A stretch of DNA of 64,000 nt from Nitratireductor aestuarii (GTDB lineage: Bacteria; Pseudomonadota; Alphaproteobacteria; Rhizobiales; Rhizobiaceae): assembly GCF_014641695.1 (NCBI RefSeq), contig NZ_BMIF01000002.1:124001-188000 (forward strand), given 5' to 3'. Both the position numbers and the translations under genes were made by a program. A model generated the notes under the pieces. It ran no database searches and was not told where the DNA came from. It saw nothing but the letters and a program-made list of their open reading frames with translations. The first letter of the stretch is position 1; every line of letters begins with the position of its first letter. Of this stretch, positions 47,602 to 54,934 are shown in pieces.

Positions 47602-48840
47602 ATGTTCTACCAATTCTATGAGCTTCAGCAAGCCGCCCTGCAACCAGCTCGCGCCTACGCTGATGTCCTGAAGAGCATCTACTCGAGCCCCAAGAACCCG
47701 ATCGCCAACACGTCTTTCGCGCGCGCCATCGCGGCTTCGGCCGAGCTTTTCGAGCGCACCACGCGCCGCTACGAGAAGCCAGCGTTCGGCATTTCCAGCA
47801 CCGTCGTCGACGGCAAGGAAGTAGCGGTCCGCGAAGAGATCGTCTGGTCTAAACCCTTCTGCCGCCTCATGCACTTCGATCGCGATCTGCCGAAGAAGCG
47901 CAAGCCTGACCAGAAGATCCTGCTGGTCGCGCCGATGTCCGGTCACTTCGCGACGCTGCTGCGCGGCACCGTCAAGGATCTGCTGCCGTCTGCCGACATC
48001 TACATCACCGACTGGACCGATGCCCGCATGGTCCCGCTGAACGAAGGCGGTTTCGATCTCAACGACTACATCGACTACGTCATCGAGATGCTTGGCGTCA
48101 TAGGCCCCGGTGCGGCTGTCATTGCCGTGTGCCAGCCTTCGGTGCCGGTGCTTGCCGCGATCTCCCTCATGTCGGCGCATGATCATCCGGATCTGCCGTC
48201 CTCCATGGTACTGATGGGCGGACCGATCGACACCCGCCGCAACCCGACGGCGGTGAACAAGTTTGCCGAAGAGCGTGACCTCGACTGGTTCAAGAACCAC
48301 GTGATCATGCCCGTGCCGTGGCCGAATGCCGGCTACCAGCGCAGCGTCTATCCGGGCTTCCTGCAGCTTTCCGGCTTCATGGGCATGAACCTTGATCGCC
48401 ACCTGTTCGCGCATCAGGAGTTCTTCAAGCACCTCGTGCACGGCGATGGCGAGCCTGCTGAGAAGCACCGCGAGTTCTATGACGAGTACCTTGCTGTCAT
48501 GGATCTTACGGCAGAGTTCTACCTGCAGACGGTCGATCACGTGTTCTTGCGGAAGTCGCTTGCCAAGGGCGAATTCATGCACCGGGATGAGCTTGTCCAG
48601 CCGGCTGCTGTTACCAAAGTCGCTCTGATGACGGTCGAAGGCGAGAACGACGACATCTCCGGTGTCGGCCAGACCCAAGCTGCACACGACCTCTGCGCCA
48701 ACCTGCCAGCCGACAAGCGGGTGCATCATCTGCAGCCGGTCGTCGGTCACTACGGCGTCTTCAACGGCTCGCGCTTCCGGGCCGAAGTTGCGCCCCGGAT
48801 CGTCGAGTTCGTGAACAGGCACCGCCCCTCAAAGCGTTGA
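47602..48840 (+). CDS. phaZ: Intracellular polyhydroxyalkanoate depolymerase
   Basis: Degrades stored poly-3-hydroxybutyrate granules. 412 residues of the short-chain intracellular PhaZ family, with the FYQFYELQQAALQPARAYAD N-terminus and the lipase-box-like nucleophile Cys177 in AVCQPSVPVLA; catalytic Asp and His are expected near VEGENDDISGVGQT and VVGHYGVFNGSRF. No signal peptide, consistent with a cytosolic granule-associated enzyme. ATG at 47602 after AAAGG. Confidence 0.94.
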   Translation: MFYQFYELQQAALQPARAYADVLKSIYSSPKNPIANTSFARAIAASAELFERTTRRYEKPAFGISSTVVDGKEVAVREEIVWSKPFCRLMHFDRDLPKKRKPDQKILLVAPMSGHFATLLRGTVKDLLPSADIYITDWTDARMVPLNEGGFDLNDYIDYVIEMLGVIGPGAAVIAVCQPSVPVLAAISLMSAHDHPDLPSSMVLMGGPIDTRRNPTAVNKFAEERDLDWFKNHVIMPVPWPNAGYQRSVYPGFLQLSGFMGMNLDRHLFAHQEFFKHLVHGDGEPAEKHREFYDEYLAVMDLTAEFYLQTVDHVFLRKSLAKGEFMHRDELVQPAAVTKVALMTVEGENDDISGVGQTQAAHDLCANLPADKRVHHLQPVVGHYGVFNGSRFRAEVAPRIVEFVNRHRPSKR

Positions 48841-48871
48841 AAAAGCCGGCTAATTGTCTTTGAAATGCAAC

Positions 48872-48899
48872 ACCGCGCGACAAACATCTCTCGCGCGGT
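48872..48899 (+). other. Hairpin after phaZ
   Basis: ACCGCGCGA (48872-48880) and TCGCGCGGT (48891-48899) form a perfect 9-bp stem with a 10-base loop, 32 bases after the stop. No U-tract follows; probably a 3'-end stabiliser or Rho-dependent site. Confidence 0.5.
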
Positions 48900-48990
48900 A
48901 ACCATAAGCCGAAAATGCCCTAACAGCGGATTGACGACACCCTGTAAAGTTCCTTAACATTTAGTTAAGAACCGAGAACGGGGTGCAGCA

Positions 48991-49608
48991 ATGGCTGCTA
49001 GGCGGGTGGCGCGAAGCGCCGCATACATCGTATGTTATCTATGGGCTGGCTTGCTTGGCAGCGTTGCCATTGCGAACGGACTCATGAGCGTCGGCAGCTT
49101 CACGTCGCAGCCGATCGGTCACTATGAGTTCTGCAGGAGCAATCCATTCGAATGCTCGATCCGTCCACGTGATCGTGGACCGTTCGCCATCAACGAACAA
49201 TGGCGGGCCGCGATCGAGCAGGTGAACCTCACCGTAAACCGCGAAGTCCGGCCGATGAACGACCGTGACATCTACGGCAAGGAAGAGCATTGGGCCTATC
49301 CGACCGATGGCGTCGGCGACTGCGAAGATTATGTGCTGGAAAAGCGCAAGCGGCTGCATGCAATGGGCATTCCGCTTTCCAACCTGCTGATCACGGTCGT
49401 CCGCAAGCCTGACGGCGAGGGCCATGCGGTTCTGACGATCCGCACAAGTGAGGGCGACCTGATCCTCGACAATCTGAGCGACGAAGTGAAGCTCTGGAGC
49501 TGGACCAGCTACGAGTTCCTGAAGCGTCAGGCTTCCACGCACACCGGCCGATGGGTCAGTCTGCGCGACTCCAGCAACCTGCTGGTCGGCGCCGTTCACA
49601 GCAAATAA
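48991..49608 (+). CDS. Transglutaminase-like cysteine peptidase (BTLCP/DUF920)
   Basis: 205-residue protein with an N-terminal signal anchor or signal peptide (AAYIVCYLWAGLLGSVAIANG), so probably periplasmic. Catalytic triad candidates are Cys111 in VGDCEDYVLEKR, His145 in EGHAVLTIRT and Asp in LILDNLSDEV. The family is related to LapG-type periplasmic proteases, which are controlled by c-di-GMP-binding LapD in other bacteria; no LapD-like gene lies beside it, although a GGDEF-EAL gene is 2.9 kb downstream. Strong terminator follows. Confidence 0.88.
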   Translation: MAARRVARSAAYIVCYLWAGLLGSVAIANGLMSVGSFTSQPIGHYEFCRSNPFECSIRPRDRGPFAINEQWRAAIEQVNLTVNREVRPMNDRDIYGKEEHWAYPTDGVGDCEDYVLEKRKRLHAMGIPLSNLLITVVRKPDGEGHAVLTIRTSEGDLILDNLSDEVKLWSWTSYEFLKRQASTHTGRWVSLRDSSNLLVGAVHSK

Positions 49609-49632
49609 GCCGGCTGACCTCCGGATCGACCT

Positions 49633-49666
49633 GAAGCCGTGCTCACGAGTGCGGCTTCTTTTCTTT
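49633..49666 (+). terminator. Terminator of the BTLCP gene
   Basis: GAAGCCG (49633-49639) and CGGCTTC (49652-49658) followed by TTTTCTTT. Confidence 0.88.
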
Positions 49667-49687
49667 GGCGTGCCATGTTCTAAGCTG

Positions 49688-49744
49688 TTGTTTTCAAAAC
49701 AATTCCGGACGGAAAACCGGTTCCCAGTTATCCTGGAATTGCTC
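49688..49744 (+). repeat. Interspersed palindromic repeat, copy 4
   Basis: A 15-base palindrome TTGTTTTCAAAACAA (49688-49702) leads into the element, whose core is CCGGACGGAAAACCGGTTCC (49705-49724) and whose ends AATTCC (49701-49706) and GGAATT (49735-49740) pair. It fills the gap between convergent genes and ends at the comM stop codon. The motif matches, from memory, a short repeat widespread between rhizobial genes. Confidence 0.75.
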
Positions 49745-51279
49745 TAAGCGGCCGTCGCAGCGGAGCGTGAGCCCACGATGCGATATGAGATCGCTTCGGC
49801 CACATGGATGCGGCCAGGCTGCGGTTGCCCGTCGAGGTCTGCAAGCGTGCGCGCAACCTTCAGGATACGGTGATAGCCGCGGGCGGAGAGACTCATCTTG
49901 TCGCTCGCCTCCTGCAGCAGAGCCATGCCGGGGCCATCTGGCCGCGTGACCTCTTCGATCAGCGCGGCAGAGCATTTCGCATTGGTGGTATATTCAGGAA
50001 GGCCGAGCTCTCCATAGCGCTTGCGCTGGATCACGCGGGCATGGGTCACGCGCTCGGCTACCGTCGCGCTGTCCTCGGAACGTGATGGCGCGATGAGATC
50101 GGATGCGGTGACAGCCGGCACCTCGATCCGCAAATCGATGCGGTCAAGCAGTGGGCCAGACACGCGGGCCTGATACTCCGATTGGCAGCGTGGTCCGCGC
50201 GCACATTGATGGCCTGGTTCACCGGCAAGGCCACAGCGGCACGGGTTCATTGCGGCGATCAGTTGCACCACGGCAGGATAGGTGACGCGCTGGTTAGCGC
50301 GCGCCACTGCACACTCGCCCGTTTCAAGCGGCTGACGCAGCGAGTCCAGCACCTGGGGGGTAAACTCCGGCATTTCGTCGAGGAAGAGAACGCCATGGTG
50401 GGCGAGCGAGATCTCGCCGGGCTTCACACGCAGGCCGCCACCCACCATCGCTGCCATGGAGGCGGAGTGGTGGGGTGCACGAAAGGGCCGCCGGTCGGTC
50501 AGCTTGCCTTCGGCCAATTGTCCGGCCATCGAGGCGATCATCGAGACTTCAACGAGCTCACGGGGGGAAAGCGGTGGCAGGATCGAGGGCAGGCGCTGCG
50601 CCAGCATCGACTTTCCGGCACCCGGTGGTCCGATCATCAGCATGTTGTGACCGCCGGCGGCTGCCACTTCCAGCGTGCGTCGGGCGCTCTCCTGTCCCTT
50701 GATGTCGGAAAGGTCTGCGGAGAGCCCTGCGGAGGGTTCGAAGGATGGTTCAGGACGAACGAGCACCTGTGTCCCGCGAAAATGGTTGGCAAGGGCTATG
50801 AGGCTGCGCGGTGCGAGGATGTCCAGATCAGGTCCGGCCCAGGCCGCTTCCGGTCCGCATTGCGAGGGGCAGATGAGACCCATGCTCATGGCGTTGGCCG
50901 CAATGGCCGCGGGAAGAACGCCCACGACTTTCGCGACGGTGCCATCCAGCCCTAGCTCGCCGAGGACGACGTAGGACGAGAGGGTGTCGGCGGGGATGGC
51001 TCCCAGTGCCGCCATCAGCCCAAGCGCGATGGGCAGATCGTAGTGGCTGCCCTCCTTCGGCATGTCGGCAGGCGCCAGATTGATCGTGACCTTCTTGGGC
51101 GGCATGGAGAGGCCCGATGCGTGGAGCGCTGCCTGCACCCGTTCCCGGCTTTCAGCGACGGCCTTGTCACCCAGGCCAACGATCTGCATCCCCATTTTGC
51201 CCGGGGCGACCATGACCTGTACATCGACGGCTACCGCTTCGATGCCATCGAACGCAACAGTGCGGACATGCGTAACCAC
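49744..51279 (-). CDS. comM: YifB/ComM-family Mg chelatase-like ATPase
   Basis: 511-residue AAA+ protein; ComM is a hexameric branch-migration helicase in natural transformation, though many non-competent bacteria carry it. N-terminal ChlI-like domain (GKMGMQIVGLGDKAVAESRE), Walker A MIGPPGAGKSMLAQRLPS, Walker B GVLFLDEMPEF, a zinc-like Cys cluster (NPCRCGLAGEPGHQC) and C-terminal SLSARGYHRILKVARTLADL. GTG at 51279 is preferred because GGAGG lies 6 bases upstream. Confidence 0.93.
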   Translation of the reverse strand: MVTHVRTVAFDGIEAVAVDVQVMVAPGKMGMQIVGLGDKAVAESRERVQAALHASGLSMPPKKVTINLAPADMPKEGSHYDLPIALGLMAALGAIPADTLSSYVVLGELGLDGTVAKVVGVLPAAIAANAMSMGLICPSQCGPEAAWAGPDLDILAPRSLIALANHFRGTQVLVRPEPSFEPSAGLSADLSDIKGQESARRTLEVAAAGGHNMLMIGPPGAGKSMLAQRLPSILPPLSPRELVEVSMIASMAGQLAEGKLTDRRPFRAPHHSASMAAMVGGGLRVKPGEISLAHHGVLFLDEMPEFTPQVLDSLRQPLETGECAVARANQRVTYPAVVQLIAAMNPCRCGLAGEPGHQCARGPRCQSEYQARVSGPLLDRIDLRIEVPAVTASDLIAPSRSEDSATVAERVTHARVIQRKRYGELGLPEYTTNAKCSAALIEEVTRPDGPGMALLQEASDKMSLSARGYHRILKVARTLADLDGQPQPGRIHVAEAISYRIVGSRSAATAA

Positions 51280-51373
51280 CGCACACCTCCGTGCTACCCG
51301 TCTGATGATACAGACAAGCACAAACGGAGGTTGTGATCAATTGAATCTTATAACTATGGGTTGAGGGCGGTTG

Positions 51374-52324
51374 TTATGCCGCGTTGGCCCGTCGCGCCTC
51401 GACCGCATCCCAGAAGAGCGCAGCGATATCGGCTCCACCGAAGCGCTTCACCTCGCGCACGCCGGTGGGCGACGTCACGTTGATCTCGGTGAGATAACCG
51501 CCGATGACGTCGATGCCCACCAGGATCTGGCCGCGTTCACGTAAAGCCGACCCGATGCGCGCGCAGATCTCGCGCTCGCGCTCGGTAATATCAGTTGCCT
51601 CGGCACGGCCACCGACATGCATGTTGGAGCGGGAGTCGTGTTCCGCCGGAACACGGTTGATCGCGCCCACCGGCTCGCCATCGATCAGCAGGATGCGCTT
51701 GTCACCGCCGCGAACCTCTTTCAGGTAGCGCTGGACGATGAAGGGCTCGCGGAACATCTGGGTGAAGAGCTCCAGCAGGGACGCGAGATTGCGGTCGCCT
51801 TCCTGCAAATGGAAGATGCCCGCGCCGCCATTGCCGTAGAGCGGCTTGACGATGATGTCGCCGAATTCCTTGCGGAACGCGTCCACCTCCGCCGGATCGC
51901 GGGTGATCAGCGTCTCCGGCATCAGGTCCGGAAACTGCGTGACGAAGAGCTTTTCCGGGCTGTTGCGCACCCAGGAGGGGTCGTTGACCACGAGTGTCTT
52001 TGGATGCACCAGATCCAGGATGTGCGTGGTGGTGATGTAGTTCATGTCGAAGGGCGGATCCTGGCGCAGCAGGACGACGTCCATCTCGGCCAGGTTGCGG
52101 CGGACCGGCGCTTCCAGCGAGTAATGGTCACCCTTGACGTCGCGCACTTCCAACTTCTGCATGCGGGCGAATGCCTGATTGCCTCTCTGCGACAGCTCGG
52201 CGGGTGTGTAGTGCCAGAGCTCGTGCCCGCGCCGCTGCGCTTCGAGCGCAAGCGCGAAAGTCGTATCACCGGCAATATTGACCGACGAGATATGATCCAT
52301 CTGGATGGCAACAGCGAGCGACAT
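51374..52324 (-). CDS. gshB: Glutathione synthetase
   Basis: Joins gamma-glutamylcysteine and glycine. 316 residues with the prokaryotic signature [31 protein letters not shown], the ATP-grasp glycine loop [15 protein letters not shown] and [16 protein letters not shown] at 52324 has GGAG 9 bases upstream; a TTG two codons earlier is possible. Ninety-four bases upstream of comM on the same strand. Confidence 0.96.
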   Translation of the reverse strand: MSLAVAIQMDHISSVNIAGDTTFALALEAQRRGHELWHYTPAELSQRGNQAFARMQKLEVRDVKGDHYSLEAPVRRNLAEMDVVLLRQDPPFDMNYITTTHILDLVHPKTLVVNDPSWVRNSPEKLFVTQFPDLMPETLITRDPAEVDAFRKEFGDIIVKPLYGNGGAGIFHLQEGDRNLASLLELFTQMFREPFIVQRYLKEVRGGDKRILLIDGEPVGAINRVPAEHDSRSNMHVGGRAEATDITEREREICARIGSALRERGQILVGIDVIGGYLTEINVTSPTGVREVKRFGGADIAALFWDAVEARRANAA

Positions 52325-52482
52325 AGGCAAAAACTCCGAAATATCGTATCGTTCTCAGTGAGGACCGAACGGGAATTCTGTCAAGCTACATAGCGGGGCT
52401 TTTTTCAGAAGAAAGCCTGCGGTAAATGGAAGAGGGGGACCGTTTGTAGCGAGTCTGTGCAATCTGGGCGGGAGATGCGCGT

Positions 52483-53847
52483 GTGGAGGATTCTTTGAGA
52501 CAGTTGGCTGCTCCATTGTCGGACAGTCATACTGTCACTGGCCTAGCTGAGGAATTCTCTCCTCACATCGATCGTTTGACCGGCCTGAACAACGAGCGAT
52601 ATTTCGCCGAAAGAATCAACAGCCTCATCGGAACACTTGGATGCGGTGACGAATCCTTCGCAGTGATCATCTTCGACATCGATGGGTTCAAGCCCATCAG
52701 CGACCTCTTCGGCAGGAGCGCCGGAGACAGGATTCTCCAGCAGGCCGGCTCCCGCCTTCGTGACGCCCTGGGTTCAGAATGCACCGTCTCCCGCATCGGC
52801 GCTGACGAGTTCGGCGTCATCATTCCGTCCGTCGCGGGTGAAGGAGATATCGGGGAGCGCATCCGCTGCCTGCTCGAAACGCTTTCAGAACCCTACGATG
52901 TCCGCTATCGCACGGCGAGACTCACCGCTTCGGCAGGCTGTTCGCTCTTCGAACCCTATGCGAATACGGCCGAATCGGTAATGAACAAGGCCGAGATGGC
53001 GCTCTACAATGCCAAGCGGCGGGGGCAGGGGCACTTCGTGCTCTATTCGGTCGAGATGGAGAAGGCCGCCAAGACGGCCACGCGAATTGAGCAGGCCCTG
53101 CGCCGCGCCATTGCCGCCGATGAAGTGGAGCCGTACTTCCAGCCGATTGTGGACCTTGATTCACGCCGCATCATCGGGTTCGAAGCGTTGGCGCGGTGGA
53201 CCGATCCTGAAATCGGCGTTGTGATGCCCGCCACGTTCATTCCCATTGCAGAGGAGCGAGGCTTCATCAGTCAGCTGGCGCAGAAAGTTCTGCGCAAGGC
53301 CATCCTTGCCGCGCGTGACTGGCCGGACGATGTCTACCTGTCGTTCAACCTGTCACCATCGCAACTGGTCGATCAGCAGACAGTCAGCCAGATCAAGGGA
53401 ATATTGGCGAGCACCGGCTTTGATCCGCGCCGCCTGGAGATCGAGTTGACGGAGACCGGCCTGATGACGGACCCGAGGTCGGCTGCCAAGATCATCGAGG
53501 AGCTGCGCGATCACGGCATGCGGATCGCGCTCGATGATTTCGGCACGGGACAATCGAGCCTCGGGCGCTTGCGCGACTTCCGCTTTGACAAGCTGAAGAT
53601 CGACCGATCCTTCGTGTCATCCATGCTGGAAGACCAGCCGTCGGAACACATCGTCCGCGCCATCGTTGCGCTCTGCGAAGGGTTGCGCCTCGGGGTTATC
53701 GCCGAGGGCATCGAGCAGGAAGAGCAGGCTCAGCTTCTGATGTCGCTCGGCTGTAGCGAGGGGCAGGGCTATCTCTTCGGCGCGCCAATCGACGCATCCG
53801 CCGCGTTGCTGCTGGTGCACGCGCAAGACAAAGCGCTCAGCGCATAG
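52483..53847 (+). CDS. GGDEF-EAL protein, probable c-di-GMP phosphodiesterase
   Basis: 454 residues without membrane segments. The GGDEF domain (about 30-190) has a degenerate active site, GADEF at residues 106-110. The EAL domain (about 205-450) is intact: EAL at 234-236 in GFEALARW, then NLSPSQL, ELTETGLM, ALDDFGTGQSS, LKIDRSFV and GVIAEGIEQEEQ. Phosphodiesterase activity is therefore likely and cyclase activity doubtful. GTG start at 52483 with GGAG 8 bases upstream. No sensor domain is evident. Confidence 0.92.
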   Translation: MEDSLRQLAAPLSDSHTVTGLAEEFSPHIDRLTGLNNERYFAERINSLIGTLGCGDESFAVIIFDIDGFKPISDLFGRSAGDRILQQAGSRLRDALGSECTVSRIGADEFGVIIPSVAGEGDIGERIRCLLETLSEPYDVRYRTARLTASAGCSLFEPYANTAESVMNKAEMALYNAKRRGQGHFVLYSVEMEKAAKTATRIEQALRRAIAADEVEPYFQPIVDLDSRRIIGFEALARWTDPEIGVVMPATFIPIAEERGFISQLAQKVLRKAILAARDWPDDVYLSFNLSPSQLVDQQTVSQIKGILASTGFDPRRLEIELTETGLMTDPRSAAKIIEELRDHGMRIALDDFGTGQSSLGRLRDFRFDKLKIDRSFVSSMLEDQPSEHIVRAIVALCEGLRLGVIAEGIEQEEQAQLLMSLGCSEGQGYLFGAPIDASAALLLVHAQDKALSA

Positions 53848-53853
53848 CAGAGC

Positions 53854-54384
53854 CTACATGGATGCCGTGTAGTAGAAGATGTGCCGGCCAACCTGGCCCG
53901 TACGTTTCAGCTTCTTTGCCCAGCGCGGCGTTACATAGTCGGCGTGGTAATGGGTGGACCGCATCAGGAGGTTCGGCTCTTCACATTCGCCGTTGCCGCA
54001 AGCAAGGACCTCACGGGCGATGCTTTCCGCCTTTTCGTAGGCGTCCTTTTCCTTGATCGTGTCCGGCTTGCCATCACAGGCAAACGAGAACTGGCACTTA
54101 TTGCGCATGTGATCGTTCTGGTAGACCACGTCGCAGACGGTGTCGGGGTAGTGTTCGTTCTTGACGCGGTTCAGGACGACCAGCGCCACCGCCTCCTGAC
54201 CCTTTTCAGGCTCTCCGCGCGCTTCAAAGTAGATGGCGCGGGCGAGGCATTCCATTTCTTTCTTGTAGCTTGAATACTTGGCGACCGAAGGAGTGGTCTT
54301 GGCCTGGGCAACGGCCGGAAGGAAAAGAAGAAGAGCGCCCAAGATTGATAAGCAGAGCCTTCCGCTCGCGATTGATCGGTTCAC
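53854..54384 (-). CDS. SleB-type cell wall hydrolase
   Basis: About 176 residues with a clear signal peptide (LCLSILGALLLFLPAVAQA, cleavage after AQA) and a hydrolase_2/SleB domain: ECLARAIYFEARGEPEKGQE with the catalytic Glu, VALVVLNRV and THYHADYVTPRWAKKL. Predicted periplasmic peptidoglycan lytic enzyme. Either TTG at 54390 or GTG at 54384 starts the protein; GAGGG is 6 bases before the GTG. Both codons lie within one arm of an inverted repeat. Convergent with the GGDEF-EAL gene, 6 bases apart. Confidence 0.88.
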   Translation of the reverse strand: MNRSIASGRLCLSILGALLLFLPAVAQAKTTPSVAKYSSYKKEMECLARAIYFEARGEPEKGQEAVALVVLNRVKNEHYPDTVCDVVYQNDHMRNKCQFSFACDGKPDTIKEKDAYEKAESIAREVLACGNGECEEPNLLMRSTHYHADYVTPRWAKKLKRTGQVGRHIFYYTASM

Positions 54385-54422
54385 ACCCAACCCTCACTGA
54401 TGTTGATAATTTTGTTGGGTGT
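54383..54422 (-). promoter_or_regulatory. Inverted repeat covering the SleB-type start codon
   Basis: ACACCCAAC (54383-54391) and GTTGGGTGT (54414-54422) are perfectly complementary with a 22-base spacer. In the minus-strand mRNA the 3' arm contains the TTG and reaches into the GTG start, and the ribosome-binding GAGGG sits at its edge, so the hairpin could block initiation. Confidence 0.45.
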
Positions 54423-54544
54423 CTTCTTCCTAAGTAATTGGGCCTCAACTTGGAGGTAAAACGGCGATAAAGTGGCATATTCCTCTGAGGCAGGAACATA
54501 ATGTCGCGCTCGGGATTGCATCAGCATTCAACGGGAGTGAGATC

Positions 54545-54877
54545 ATGCAACATCTGAGCTCGGAAATGCGTGAGTGCATAAAGACTTGCCTCACCTGCTA
54601 TGCCACCTGCACTGCCACAGCGATGAACCATTGCCTGGAGATGGGTGGCGCGCACACGGAGAAAAAACATTTCACGCTGATGATGGCCTGCGCGGAAATG
54701 TGCAGGACCTCAGCGCATTTCATGCTGATTGGTACCGAGCATCACAGGCATACGTGCCGTGAGTGCGCAGAGATCTGCGAGGAATGCGCCAACGATTGCG
54801 AGCGCATTGGCGACATGGATGAATGCGTCCGCATCTGCCGCCAATGCGCGGAACACTGCCGCAAGATGGCTGCATAA
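54545..54877 (+). CDS. Four-helix-bundle copper-binding (Csp/DUF326) protein
   Basis: 110 residues with 16 cysteines at positions 11, 15, 18, 22, 30, 49, 53, 71, 74, 78, 81, 85, 94, 98, 101 and 105, mostly spaced to face the interior of a helical bundle. This matches the cytosolic Csp3-like copper-storage proteins. No signal peptide, so cytosolic storage is likely. Cu(I) binding is inferred from family. GGGAGTGAG precedes the ATG. No copper regulator or exporter is adjacent. Confidence 0.9.
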   Translation: MQHLSSEMRECIKTCLTCYATCTATAMNHCLEMGGAHTEKKHFTLMMACAEMCRTSAHFMLIGTEHHRHTCRECAEICEECANDCERIGDMDECVRICRQCAEHCRKMAA

Positions 54878-54908
54878 AAGAAGCCCCCGGCTTTTGGCCA
54901 GGGGCTTC
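54876..54908 (-). terminator. Terminator of the malic enzyme gene
   Basis: On the minus strand GAAGCCCC (54908-54901) and GGGGCTTC (54887-54880) with a 13-base loop, then TTTT. It can also form downstream of the convergent copper-protein gene. Confidence 0.8.
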
Positions 54909-54934
54909 GGAAGGTCGAGGAGTCTGCTGACTGA

